Below, piece after piece: positions 42,333 through 51,042 of a stretch of 64,000 nucleotides of DNA. Numbering within the stretch: position 1 is the stretch's first letter; every line of letters begins with the position of its first letter. The DNA is taken from assembly GCF_030123325.1 (NCBI RefSeq), contig NZ_CP126106.1, forward strand, positions 2,818,001 to 2,882,000, written 5' to 3'. The notes under the pieces were generated by a model. It was not told where the DNA came from. It did no database searches and worked only from the letters and a program-made list of their open reading frames with translations. The position numbers were made by a program, and so were the translations under genes. This DNA is from Peribacillus simplex. GTDB taxonomy: Bacteria; Bacillota; Bacilli; Bacillales; DSM-1321.

Positions 42333-44008
42333 TGTTCATTCAGCTTCTCCCTCACTAAAATGGATGCCGCACGTCCCCCTGATACAGCAAAAGGAGATGT
42401 TAATCGAACTTTTATATCCACTGAACCAGCCATTTTAATGTCGAAAATCGCTTCCTTTATTTCTTTATGGATAATATTGCGGTCCTTTTGTCCCGGCATG
42501 TCCGCTTTCACTCCATCTACCAACGAATGCAAAGCTCCAAGCCGTTCGAATGATCCGATATCGTACGCCATCGCTGGCACTTTTTTCGCCGCGATTTCTA
42601 ATTCTTCTATACTTCTCTGTGTAATGCGTGCTGCAGATTGTTTTGACATAACATGTACATTCACACCCGGATCACGAAGTGCAATTAACCGGTGGGCTTG
42701 TATGCCATGTGATAAAAAGGCACCTGAAATGGCATTGCCAGGTATGAACGATATAACGGGATGCCCTTCCAAACGTGCGGTGACATATGCATCGACGGCA
42801 GCTGCACATGCCTGATGAACGCCTAGCAGTTCTTCGTGATAACCATAGGCCTGACTAGGAACATCGACGATGGCCACGATTGCTCGTTTTTCCCCATTTC
42901 GATCTTCTTCAATTGCTTCCCTAACATGCTTTGCAATTGACCATCCCTCCTGTAAACCTACTTCCCCATATCTTGCCCTTGGAAAGCGACTCTTTGCATC
43001 CGTTACTACAGCAATATAACGTACCTTCGTATTGCCTATGTAAGCATCTGCAACTCGAACGGAGGGGACATCGCCTATTTCAGGAAATCCATTACTCAAT
43101 AAATCAAACCAGGTCTGTCCCCGTCCATTAGAATTTTCGCCCTTTGAAACAGCTTGAATTTCCCTAACATCATCAAATCGAAACTGATTCCACAGCTCCC
43201 GTACATCTTCTGGCGATATCCGCTGTGACGGCTCCACTGCATTTATAAACGCCCCATACCTCTTAATCTGTCCTGATCTTGGTTCAAAGGAAACGTGACC
43301 GTTTATTATTGAAAAGGCGGCTGCTTTTACAGCCTCCGAATCATCTTCAATTAATATATCCGCAAAACCGGCCGACCTCCGCTGTTCTCCGCCAATCGTA
43401 CCCCAAATCAGAGGGCGGTCTTTTGAGTCGAACTCGCGAATACCGGCTTCCTGCTCAATCACTTCTGGCCCGTTTAATCCCAGCCGGCCTTCTCTCGTCA
43501 TAATGATGGCACTGCAAAGGCCTGCTGTAATCGACATACCGCCAAATGCACCGATTTTCCCTGGGATAATGGCAATGACAGGAACATGGAAGCGAAGCGC
43601 CACAATGGCTGAGCCAATTTCGGCAATGGACAGTAAACCGTAATTGGCTTCCTGCAGCCTCACTCCCCCGGTATCAAACAGTATGATCGGAATCGTCTTT
43701 ATTCCGGCTTCACAATCCTTTAAGGCCATTTCGAGTGAACCGGCGATTTTTGCACCAGATACTTCGCCGATACCTCCGCCTTGAAAATTCCCCTCTATGG
43801 AAATCACGACTGCCCGTTCCCCATTAATCGTACCCTTAGCCACAATGACCCCATCATCACTTTGCGGAACGATTCCTTGAGGCTCCAAGTGAGGCGATTC
43901 CAGCCCATCAAATGGACCGAGAAGCTCTTTATATGTTCCGTTATCCAGTAGTTTCATCGCTCTTTCCCGTCCACTGCATTCTACAAAACTACTTTTTGTT
44001 TGAATCAA
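42323..44008 (-). CDS. mdcD: Malonate decarboxylase beta-gamma fusion (MdcD-MdcE)
   Basis: A 561-residue protein joining the two carboxyltransferase-like subunits that decarboxylate malonyl-S-ACP. Residues 1 to about 285 are MdcD (beta): SIEGNFQGGGIGEVSGAKIAG, ILFDTGGVRLQEANYGLLSIAEI, GKIGAFGGMSITAGLCSAII. From about 295 to 561 is MdcE (gamma): GNSNGRGQTWFDLL-like start, VDVPSQAYGYHEELLGVHQA, PGNAISGAFLSHGIQAHR. In most organisms these are two genes. The fusion should fix the 1:1 ratio. It overlaps mdcC by 20 bases and mdcG by 10. No biotin-carrier or membrane subunits occur, so this is the biotin-independent, soluble type. Confidence 0.93.
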   Translation of the reverse strand: MIQTKSSFVECSGRERAMKLLDNGTYKELLGPFDGLESPHLEPQGIVPQSDDGVIVAKGTINGERAVVISIEGNFQGGGIGEVSGAKIAGSLEMALKDCEAGIKTIPIILFDTGGVRLQEANYGLLSIAEIGSAIVALRFHVPVIAIIPGKIGAFGGMSITAGLCSAIIMTREGRLGLNGPEVIEQEAGIREFDSKDRPLIWGTIGGEQRRSAGFADILIEDDSEAVKAAAFSIINGHVSFEPRSGQIKRYGAFINAVEPSQRISPEDVRELWNQFRFDDVREIQAVSKGENSNGRGQTWFDLLSNGFPEIGDVPSVRVADAYIGNTKVRYIAVVTDAKSRFPRARYGEVGLQEGWSIAKHVREAIEEDRNGEKRAIVAIVDVPSQAYGYHEELLGVHQACAAAVDAYVTARLEGHPVISFIPGNAISGAFLSHGIQAHRLIALRDPGVNVHVMSKQSAARITQRSIEELEIAAKKVPAMAYDIGSFERLGALHSLVDGVKADMPGQKDRNIIHKEIKEAIFDIKMAGSVDIKVRLTSPFAVSGGRAASILVREKLNEQWN

Positions 44009-44297
44009 GCAAACTCACCTCCAGCGCTTGTGCGAGTCGGATCGTCACAACACCAGGTGTTGCGCCAAAATCATTAATTTTAACTTTTGCAGCGACATCA
44101 TGTTGTGTGAAAAATCGTTGAATTATCGCTTTCCATGTATCTTTAAAACCCGTGATTCCCGTCCGAATGGTAACCTCAGTCCGTAATTCTTCACACGGCT
44201 CTATCAACACTTCCAAATCACCCGATCCAACAACGCCAACATGTGCACGATTGACAATTTTTCTTGTAGCAAGAAATGTGTATTTGAAACTTTCCAA
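43989..44297 (-). CDS. mdcC: MdcC, malonate decarboxylase acyl-carrier subunit
   Basis: A 102-residue delta subunit that carries acetyl and malonyl groups on a phosphoribosyl-dephospho-CoA arm. The modification site is the Ser in VVGSGDLEVLIEP (Ser25). The C-terminal NDFGATPGVVTIRLAQALE is characteristic. It is similar in fold to the citrate lyase carrier CitD. It sits between mdcB (12-bp gap) and the mdcDE fusion (20-base overlap), the standard order. Confidence 0.93.
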   Translation of the reverse strand: MESFKYTFLATRKIVNRAHVGVVGSGDLEVLIEPCEELRTEVTIRTGITGFKDTWKAIIQRFFTQHDVAAKVKINDFGATPGVVTIRLAQALEVSLLDSNKK

Positions 44298-44309
44298 ATG
44301 AAGGCCCCC

Positions 44310-45167
44310 TTAATGTATAGACTCAACTTCTTTTTGAACTTCATCACCGGTTATATGTCCTTGGATTTTATCTAAAAAAAGCGTAGCGGCGAGCATGTCC
44401 GCACTGCCTCCTGGAGATATATTAAGTCTCGTAAACTCATCATTAAGTGTTTTTAGCTTTTCTAGACTTCCACTTGATAACACCGAGGCTGCTTGCTTTT
44501 TAGCAAATATAAGTGCTTCAGGACCCCCTCGATGTAAAATGCATGTATCATCCAAAGAGGCAATTAAGGCTAACAGTGAATTTAGTTGAGCCTCATTTTC
44601 CGCCAATCCGTACGCTCTTGATCGTTTAAGCATTGGCATGGAAACCTGCACAATATGAGGAAAACCTTGCTCTGCCTCTGCTCTTGCTCCATTTACACCG
44701 TATTTTGCAGAAACAAGCATGCCATTTGTAGCGATATTAGGACAATGTCGATCTGGATAACGGGCCGTTTCACCAGCCAGTGAAACAATTTCTTTTATTG
44801 CAAAACAGCCTTTCCCCATCGCTGCACCTGAAACGAGCAGACCAATCGCCCAAATGGCGCCTTTATGCGTGTTCACGCCACCGGTAGTTTCGAACATTCT
44901 ATTTTCTCCATTACGGCCGATCGCCGCAATTTCTTCTCTTAAAGAAAGTGAGGGACTGTTGCCATAGCTAATAAATGCGATTTGTTCAAATGTTTCCTTT
45001 AATGATAGTGCGGATTTTCGCATGAGTTCGATCGTCAAATCTTGGTGGGCACCGTTATTGACCCGATCGACAAGGCCCGGTTTCGGTGTCAGTTCGACTT
45101 CTTCTATTAAAGAGTGAACTGCTGAATCAGCTGCGTAGCGGCTGAATGCCTCTTTTGCATTTCTCAT
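44310..45167 (-). CDS. mdcB: MdcB, triphosphoribosyl-dephospho-CoA synthase
   Basis: A 285-residue CitG/MdcB-family enzyme that makes the prosthetic-group precursor from ATP and dephospho-CoA. Signatures: VELTPKPGLVDRVNNGAHQDL near the N-terminus (substrate loop with Asp and His), GVNTHKGAIWAIGLLVSGAA (conserved THKG) and DDTCILHRGGPEAL (acidic-basic loop), then SPGGSADMLAATLFL at the end. AGGTGC precedes the ATG. Gaps of 15 bp to mdcA and 12 bp to mdcC place it inside the operon. Confidence 0.93.
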   Translation of the reverse strand: MRNAKEAFSRYAADSAVHSLIEEVELTPKPGLVDRVNNGAHQDLTIELMRKSALSLKETFEQIAFISYGNSPSLSLREEIAAIGRNGENRMFETTGGVNTHKGAIWAIGLLVSGAAMGKGCFAIKEIVSLAGETARYPDRHCPNIATNGMLVSAKYGVNGARAEAEQGFPHIVQVSMPMLKRSRAYGLAENEAQLNSLLALIASLDDTCILHRGGPEALIFAKKQAASVLSSGSLEKLKTLNDEFTRLNISPGGSADMLAATLFLDKIQGHITGDEVQKEVESIH

Positions 45168-45182
45168 TTTTGCACCTCCCGG

Positions 45183-46847
45183 TTACCAGCTTATAAACTT
45201 TTCCGGCGGTTCGTATAGCCCATCCGACCACTGAACGATTTCCTCTATACTTTTAGCTGCCAGCAAAGACCGTTTTGCATCTGATCGGCGGATGTTCAAA
45301 TCTTCTGGAAGTGCGATCAAACCTTCAAGCCGCAGGCTATCTGTTTTCTTCGGATCATGTGTTAGTCCAACAGGCGTAACCCCTGCAACCGCTGCAATCG
45401 CTTCCCTGCGTTTTTCCATGCTGTCCGCTTTGTATAAGTAAGCGATGCCTTCTTCGGTCACGACGTGCGTAACATCATCCCCATAAATCATGACGGGTGC
45501 TATAGCTAGGCCTGTATCTTTTTTAACGCTTATAGCATCCAATGATTCTACGAAAATAGGTTTATTTCCAGCTTGGAAGGTCTCTACAACTTGGACAACC
45601 AACTTCTTTCCACGAGCTAGCGGATCATCGGCCGTCATCATATTTAACCACGCTGGAGTTGAATGTCGCCGTCCCCCAGGGTCATGACCCATATTTGGGG
45701 CACCGCCGTACCCGGCCAGTCTTCCTCGGGTTACAGTTGAAGAATTTCCATCCTTGTCCATTTGCAGGGTCGACCCGATAAATAAATCGACCGCATATTG
45801 CCCTGCCATCTGTGATAATGTTCGGTTCGAGCGCAAAGTGCCATCTCGTCCGGTAAAAAAAACATCACGGCGTGACGCGACATACTTTTCCATTCCGACT
45901 TCCCCGCCAAAACAATGAACGCTGTCAATCCATCCACTTTCAATCGCAGGAATGAGTGTCGGGTGCGGATTCAATGCCCAGTGTTTGCATATCTTCCCTC
46001 TTAATCCAAGTGATTCTCCATAAGTGGGAAGCAGTAGTTCAATCGCTGCCGTGTTATACCCAATACCATGATTCAACGATATGACTTCGTGTTTTTCATA
46101 AATACCACGGATCACCATCATCGCCTGTAAAATCTGTATATCGGTAATATGCCGGGGATCACGTGTAAATAAAGGTTCAAGCTCATATGGTTCATCTGCC
46201 ACAACGATATAATCGACCCAAGAAGCGGGAATATCGACACGTGGCAGTTCATCAATCAGTTCATTTACCTGAACGATGACAATCCCATCGCGAAATGCAG
46301 CTGCTTCAATAATCGTTGGTGTCTCTTCTGTATTGGGACCTGTGTAAAGATTCCCATGTCGGTCTGCCTTATCCGCGGCAACAAGTGCAATCGAAGGAAT
46401 CAGGTCTATGAAAAGGCGTCCATAAAGTTCGATATATGTGTGTATTTCTCCCATGGTTAGTTTGCCATCTTCCAGCATTTGAGCCATGCGAAGGCTTTGC
46501 GGACCAGCATATGCAAAATCTATTTTCTTTGCAATGCCGCATTCAAATAGATCCAAGTGCTCCGGTCTTGAAATACTGGACATTATCATGTGCAAATCAA
46601 ACAATTTTTTGGGATTCGTCTGTGCGAGCGCTTTTGAAAGAAAGGAGGCCTGCTTTTGATTATTTCCTTCAAGTACTACACGATCATAAGGCCTAATAAC
46701 CTTTTCCATCACGTCCACGATTCGATCTGTAGGGATTATCATTCCGTTTACGAGACCCTTCACACTGTCCATACGCTTTATCTTTTCTTCAAGGCGTTTC
46801 GTCCATGTTCGCTTTTGATTTACTACCTGTCCCGTTAATTCCATCAT
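45183..46847 (-). CDS. mdcA: MdcA, malonate decarboxylase alpha subunit
   Basis: A 554-residue acetyl-S-ACP:malonate ACP transferase, which exchanges acetyl for malonyl on MdcC. It is a member of the CoA-transferase family I. Characteristic runs are RIVDVMEKVIRPYDRVVLEG, HMIMSSISRPEHLDLFECGI, SLNHGIGYNTAAIELLLPTY and PNMGHDPGGRRHSTPAWLNM. Length agrees with MdcA (about 550). The ATG pair follows AAAGGAGGACTGCC. Gap of 12 bp to mdcH. Confidence 0.94.
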   Translation of the reverse strand: MMELTGQVVNQKRTWTKRLEEKIKRMDSVKGLVNGMIIPTDRIVDVMEKVIRPYDRVVLEGNNQKQASFLSKALAQTNPKKLFDLHMIMSSISRPEHLDLFECGIAKKIDFAYAGPQSLRMAQMLEDGKLTMGEIHTYIELYGRLFIDLIPSIALVAADKADRHGNLYTGPNTEETPTIIEAAAFRDGIVIVQVNELIDELPRVDIPASWVDYIVVADEPYELEPLFTRDPRHITDIQILQAMMVIRGIYEKHEVISLNHGIGYNTAAIELLLPTYGESLGLRGKICKHWALNPHPTLIPAIESGWIDSVHCFGGEVGMEKYVASRRDVFFTGRDGTLRSNRTLSQMAGQYAVDLFIGSTLQMDKDGNSSTVTRGRLAGYGGAPNMGHDPGGRRHSTPAWLNMMTADDPLARGKKLVVQVVETFQAGNKPIFVESLDAISVKKDTGLAIAPVMIYGDDVTHVVTEEGIAYLYKADSMEKRREAIAAVAGVTPVGLTHDPKKTDSLRLEGLIALPEDLNIRRSDAKRSLLAAKSIEEIVQWSDGLYEPPEKFISW

Positions 46848-46859
46848 GGCAGTCCTCCT

Positions 46860-47795
46860 TTATTTTTTTGATTTTTCTCTCTTTGCTATAAACAGGCAAT
46901 CATCATAGCCATTTTCTGATATTGACAAGGCCCTGGCTTCCGGAAATCCTTTTGCTGCTAAACGCGACAATACATTTCCCGGCGGCATTTCAATGAATAA
47001 TCTCGTTCCGTTTTCGTATAAAACGGTAGAAGCATCATGCCACTGGACAGGGGATGAGATACTTTCAGCTAAATCCAGCCGGATATCATCCTGTTTAAAC
47101 AAGAGCCGTCCCCCACGATTGCTTACATATGGAATCAAAGGACGATGAAATCGAATATCGCCAAGCGCTTCACCTAGCTCTTGTGAAACGGATGAGAGAA
47201 GTGGACAGTGGGAGGGCGTGCTGACATTCAGCAAGGAAACGCTGCGAGCCCCGTTAACCTTGGCTTCATTTAATATTATTTTTATACCGGACAAAGCTCC
47301 TGAAAGCGTTATTTGATCTGGAGCATTTTTGTTCGAAACAAACACTGGAAATTTTTCATCAAAATATTGGCTTACAAGTGAATGGAGTGTATCTGCTGCC
47401 ATACCTATAACAACCCCCATGCCATATCCTCGAGGATATGCCCATTCCATGAGCTCGGCCCGAAGCCTAACGATTTTTAAAGCATCTTTAAATTCAATGA
47501 CGCCGGCAGCAACTGCAGCACTAAATCCGCCTACTGAATGTCCGGCGACAAAATCCGGCATGATTCCCTCTGCTTCAAGTACTTTAAATCCTGCGATACC
47601 AGCAGTCAAAAGGGAAATCTGGACTGACTTGGTCGAGCAAAGTGCTTCTTTTGAGTGATGGTTATATACGTTTTCATTCAGTGTTTCACTTACTGCTTTC
47701 AGGACTTCTTTGACTGCGTTGCAGTCCGGCAATTCATTTAAAAGGCCTGGCTTCTGGGAACCTTGTCCGGGAAACAAAAAAGCAACCTTCAACAT
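46860..47795 (-). CDS. mdcH: MdcH, malonyl-CoA:ACP transacylase of malonate decarboxylase
   Basis: A 311-residue FabD-like acyltransferase that primes the decarboxylase by moving malonyl from malonyl-CoA to the carrier. The start LKVAFLFPGQGSQKPGLLNE and the nucleophile elbow DFVAGHSVGGFSAAVAAGVI (Ser in GHSVG) are clear; the second-residue His lies in the STPSHCPLLSSV stretch. In many operons mdcH is at the 3' end; here it comes directly after the regulator and before mdcA. AGGTGAAC precedes the ATG. It could in principle serve fatty-acid synthesis, but position argues for MdcH. Confidence 0.88.
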   Translation of the reverse strand: MLKVAFLFPGQGSQKPGLLNELPDCNAVKEVLKAVSETLNENVYNHHSKEALCSTKSVQISLLTAGIAGFKVLEAEGIMPDFVAGHSVGGFSAAVAAGVIEFKDALKIVRLRAELMEWAYPRGYGMGVVIGMAADTLHSLVSQYFDEKFPVFVSNKNAPDQITLSGALSGIKIILNEAKVNGARSVSLLNVSTPSHCPLLSSVSQELGEALGDIRFHRPLIPYVSNRGGRLLFKQDDIRLDLAESISSPVQWHDASTVLYENGTRLFIEMPPGNVLSRLAAKGFPEARALSISENGYDDCLFIAKREKSKK

Positions 47796-47822
47796 TGTTC
47801 ACCTCCATTCATAGCATGTACG

Positions 47823-48470
47823 CTAATTAAGCATTTTTTGAATGCTGGAGATTACATCAAGATTATGCTTTTGCAAGACTTCAGTTAATTCATTCATGTT
47901 TTGGTCAACTAGCAACTGGAGGATGATTTCATGCTCAGAAATGGATTTTTCAATGTTGTTCCCGTTTGAAAAAGAGAGGCTTTGAATTCTCAACAAAGGC
48001 CAGCCTAGTTGGGAGTACATGTTTTTGATGGTTTCACTTTTGCTCATCTTAATAAGACATGTATGAAAAGAATGATTCAATTGGGTATAGGAATGAATAT
48101 TTTCTATTTCCTTCATTTCTTTAAGTTGCTGTTTCATTTCTATAAGAAGTATTGGGTCTATTCCATGCTTTTTAATTCGTTCCATGGCCATATTCTCCAA
48201 CATATTCCGAATTTCAAGCAAATCGTATATTTCATTTTCCGTATATTCTTTTACAATGGCGCCCTTACGTGGAATTCTTTCTACTAGTCCTTCTTTAGCA
48301 AGCAAATAAATTGCCTCGCGGACGGGAGCTCTGCTCGTTCCGTATTCTTCTGCATAGATAAGTTCCACCAATTTTTCTCCTGGCTTAAGTACACCAGTTA
48401 TGATTTGTTCTGTGATATGTTCCGCTATTGATTTAGATAATGCGTTATCCATGAAATTAAGTGATCCCAT
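47823..48470 (-). CDS. GntR/FCD-family regulator of the malonate operon
   Basis: A 215-residue FadR-type regulator. The winged helix shows LKPGEKLVELIYAEEYGTSR and APVREAIYLLAKEGLVERIP, and the FCD domain has LNHSFHTCLIKMSKSETIKNM and ISEHEIILQLLVDQNMNEL (ligand or metal His). It is the first gene of the operon, 27 bp before mdcH, so it is co-transcribed with the enzymes and probably autoregulates through the GTCGAC palindrome overlapping the start point. Malonate or malonyl-CoA is the likely effector, by analogy with MdcY/MatR regulators. Confidence 0.88.
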   Translation of the reverse strand: MGSLNFMDNALSKSIAEHITEQIITGVLKPGEKLVELIYAEEYGTSRAPVREAIYLLAKEGLVERIPRKGAIVKEYTENEIYDLLEIRNMLENMAMERIKKHGIDPILLIEMKQQLKEMKEIENIHSYTQLNHSFHTCLIKMSKSETIKNMYSQLGWPLLRIQSLSFSNGNNIEKSISEHEIILQLLVDQNMNELTEVLQKHNLDVISSIQKMLN

Positions 48471-48492
48471 GAAGCTCCCTCACTTTCAGAAT

Positions 48493-48540
48493 ACTGTCGA
48501 CTGTCGGCTTAATTATACAAACAAATTAAAGATAATTCAA
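48493..48540 (-). promoter_or_regulatory. Promoter and operator of the malonate operon
   Basis: On the minus strand, TTGAAT (48540-48535), a 17-bp spacer and TATAAT (48517-48512) form a strong SigA promoter. Ten bases after the -10 is the palindromic core GTCGAC (48501-48496) in the wider site TACTGTCGACTGTC, where a bound GntR dimer would block transcription. Confidence 0.78.
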
Positions 48541-48604
48541 TATTTTCTGAAAATTTAAAATGAGGTTTGCGCTTTTTTATATGCTAGGATAATATTTCCT
48601 GAAA

Positions 48605-48618
48605 TACAGTCGACTGCA
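48605..48618. promoter_or_regulatory. Second GntR-type operator upstream of the malonate promoter
   Basis: TACAGTCGACTGCA shares 11 of 14 bases with the site at the transcription start and has a perfect CAGTCGACTG core. The two cores are 113 bp apart, about eleven helical turns, which fits DNA looping. Confidence 0.65.
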
Positions 48619-49005
48619 TTTTTGTAATCGTTTGATTATCTATTGGATGGGTGAAATTATGAAGTCTTTGTTGCAGCGTTAACAATCTTATGGTTGGCTG
48701 TCGACTTTATGCTTTTAGAAGGTGAATGTCGGTGAAGGGGCTTTTTAATTAAACATGGGTGTTTTTGTATTTCACTCTTGTTAATGAATGGCGGCAAGCG
48801 GAAAGACCCTAATGCACTAGATGGAGGTCCGCTTTTTTTGGCAGGTGTCTTCATTATTTTGCTGGATTTTCGTTCCGCTCTATGTAAGGGGAAAAGCATA
48901 AAATATCGGAGAATTCGAGGGGAGTCTTTTCATTAGGGTAGATATGTCGAAATAGTTTAGTAAAACTTCTTCCCTTGCAGTATAAATTTCGATTGTGAAT
49001 GTTTT
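48619..49005. other. Spacer of about 390 bases with a possible decayed membrane-protein ORF
   Basis: On the plus strand, frames read EVFVAALTILWLAVDFMLLE and, after frame changes, DPNALDGGPLFLAGVFIILL; both look like membrane helices of one lost small protein. No intact gene is seen. Confidence 0.35.
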
Positions 49006-49146
49006 TTAAAAAAATGTCTTGAAAATGTCTTGGTGCTGGCCGCATTCATTACAGGAATATTCGATTTCTAATGCATCTTCAGTTACTGTATGCACGGTCT
49101 CTTTTTTACAAGTTTCACAAAATCTCTTTTCGGATATTTCTTTCAT
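49006..49146 (-). CDS. 46-residue zinc-ribbon protein
   Basis: ATG at 49146 opens a 46-codon frame: MKEISEKRFCETCKKETVHT, then EIEYSCNECGQHQDIFKTFF. Two CxxC knuckles (Cys10/Cys13 and Cys32/Cys35) 18 residues apart make a complete zinc ribbon. A GGAG string lies 12 nt before the ATG, farther than ideal. The gene is too short for most gene finders. It may be an RNA- or DNA-binding peptide or a subunit; the function is unknown. Confidence 0.6.
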   Translation of the reverse strand: MKEISEKRFCETCKKETVHTVTEDALEIEYSCNECGQHQDIFKTFF

Positions 49147-49293
49147 GTATCATTCACACTCCGTTTTCCATCATTGTTTTGTATCCTTGTAAATATTATT
49201 TTGCGAATATCCTTCAGAAAAAATACCTTTTTCCTGAAGGACCTTTTAAAAGAAGATAATGAATTCAGAGAAATGGTACTTGAATGTTTAATT

Positions 49294-50106
49294 TTACCTC
49301 GGATTCCAATACATCAAAGCTGCATGAAACGGATATTCGTATTCGAAAACTCCTTCTTTTTCCACCACATATTTATTAAGGATCGTTTTTACTTCATCAT
49401 AGGAAAAATGTTCATCGAGAATTTTTGTTGTATTATCGCGCATCATTTCTTCATGGGTGGAATAGATTTTTTTACTTTTCAATTTAACGATCTTACAGTC
49501 CGCCAGTATTCCAAGTTGATACAAAACATTCAAGATGTGTATGTAATCCCGCTTTCTTAAATTGATCGTATATCCTCGTTGCTTCAATTCCATATAATGA
49601 GGTTTTTCTGGTCCGGTTGTCATACCTACTATCACTAACCGGGCTGCAGACTCATTCATTTTTAATAAGGTTTGACCGATTTCTGTCATACGGTAATAAC
49701 AATTAAACCCAAATACTACATCATATCTGTCTCTTTTAGTATCACTTTCCCACTTATCATGAATCAATTCCATGTTTTTGAAACCTTTTTCATTCGCCTG
49801 GGATTCCAAAAAACTGATAATGCTTTTGGAACTATCTATACAAGTTAGCTTCCTGACTTCTTTTGCAATATCGAATGTATAATTGCCCCATCCAGGGCCG
49901 ATTTCCAATACATGATCATCCCGTTTTAATAATGCCATTAACTCCTGCTGCACAGGTTTTGCATAAGGATCCGCTTTATGTTGTTTTTTCCCTGCCACCT
50001 TGGATGCCCAAAAAGCTTCTTCTGCATCATCATCTTTTAGCCTGTTAGGTATCTTCCCTGTATGATCTTCCATTGCCTGTTTCCAAAGTTCAATATAATC
50101 AGTCAT
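49294..50106 (-). CDS. Class I SAM-dependent methyltransferase
   Basis: A 270-residue protein with the Rossmann-like methyltransferase core. Motif I is VLEIGPGWGNYTFDIAKEV (about residues 65-84), motif II LTCIDSSKSIISFLESQ, and the post-I region ELIHDKWESDTKRDRYDVVFGFNCYY. The N-terminus (YIELWKQAMEDHTGKIPNRL, DDDAEEAFWASKVAGKK) resembles small-molecule methyltransferases recruited in cofactor or natural-product pathways. No partner gene indicates the substrate. GGGGAGAAAAG precedes the ATG. Confidence 0.85.
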   Translation of the reverse strand: MTDYIELWKQAMEDHTGKIPNRLKDDDAEEAFWASKVAGKKQHKADPYAKPVQQELMALLKRDDHVLEIGPGWGNYTFDIAKEVRKLTCIDSSKSIISFLESQANEKGFKNMELIHDKWESDTKRDRYDVVFGFNCYYRMTEIGQTLLKMNESAARLVIVGMTTGPEKPHYMELKQRGYTINLRKRDYIHILNVLYQLGILADCKIVKLKSKKIYSTHEEMMRDNTTKILDEHFSYDEVKTILNKYVVEKEGVFEYEYPFHAALMYWNPR

Positions 50107-50271
50107 CTTTTCTCCCCTGAATTCGTATGTATTTATCGGTTTTCCACCGTAGTTTGGTGTGGCTTATTATCGTTTGATTCCAAATTGAATATTTAGCCAA
50201 TCAGCCAAATACTTCCTCTTTTAAACATATTATCTTACGCCAGCAAAAGCTATTGTTTTATACATAAGAAT

Positions 50272-50294
50272 AAGGAGCAATAACTTTGCTCCTT
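50272..50294 (-). terminator. Hairpin terminator of the HEAT-repeat gene
   Basis: AAGGAGCAA (50272-50280), loop TAACT, TTGCTCCTT (50286-50294), a perfect 9-bp stem. The minus-strand trailer ATTCTTAT is only moderately T-rich. Confidence 0.7.
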
Positions 50295-50311
50295 AAATAG
50301 TGGATGAACTG

Positions 50312-50767
50312 TTATCTTTTCGGTATAGCAGACCATGTTTTTTCCAGCCACTTATCAAAGTCTGCTCCTTTTTCACCCTCATAGGTATCATATATATCCA
50401 TTCTCATTTTCTGGAGTTTCTCTTTGAATTCAGTATATGTGTGATTTTCTGGCAAACTCTTCTTGATCCTGACTAAAATTTTGGTCAATCCTTTAACCAA
50501 TTCGCCCTTTTTCCTTGCTGGCAATTGGACATCTTCGCCTAATCTTTTCAATTGACGGTAGGCGGCCTCTTGAACTTTATAAACAGAATCACTATTCATG
50601 ATATGTGTGAGAATGTCGATCACTTGTTTATTTTTTGACTGTCCTAATTCTTCGATAGCATCTAAACGTTCTCTCCAATTAGATTTTCGATTGGCAGATT
50701 TTTTTAATTCCTCATAGTTGGCAGGTAACTCAATACCTTTTGTTTCTTTGTTATTCAAATGAATCAT
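50312..50767 (-). CDS. HEAT-repeat domain protein
   Basis: A 151-residue all-helical protein. Two HEAT-like helix pairs are visible: SNWRERLDAIEELGQSKNKQ with VIDILTHIMNSDSVYKVQEA, and YRQLKRLGEDVQLPARKKGE as the next. The C-terminus is charged and ends WLEKTWSAIPKR. HEAT repeats mediate protein binding; related single-domain Bacillus proteins have no assigned role. GAAGGAG precedes the ATG, and a hairpin follows. It is probably monocistronic. Confidence 0.78.
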   Translation of the reverse strand: MIHLNNKETKGIELPANYEELKKSANRKSNWRERLDAIEELGQSKNKQVIDILTHIMNSDSVYKVQEAAYRQLKRLGEDVQLPARKKGELVKGLTKILVRIKKSLPENHTYTEFKEKLQKMRMDIYDTYEGEKGADFDKWLEKTWSAIPKR

Positions 50768-51042
50768 TTCTCCTTCTGTCTTTATGTAATCCGGATATCA
50801 AAATGTTAATCCTTATACTACAATAATCCCTTTACCAAGAATGGTTTATTCCATTCTTTATTATACTTGTTTCCATATTTCAATATAGTTATATTTCTTA
50901 ATCATCTGCTTTATTTTCAATCAGTCGGTTGCCGGGGGCACGGCTTTGCTTCTACAAACTTACCTGGATTCATGCCCCTATGTTGACTATGAAGTAAGCT
51001 TTTCTTATTATGTTGTTAAAAACAGACCCTAATGGCACAAAT

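Noticed and set aside
42360..42815. 151-codon plus-strand frame opposite mdcDE
   Set aside because: Shadow of the MdcE part; no start signal or recognisable domain.
49090..49560. 156-codon plus-strand frame with Phe/His/Ile-rich protein
   Set aside because: It is antisense to the methyltransferase C-terminus and the small zinc-ribbon gene, and has no ribosome binding site.
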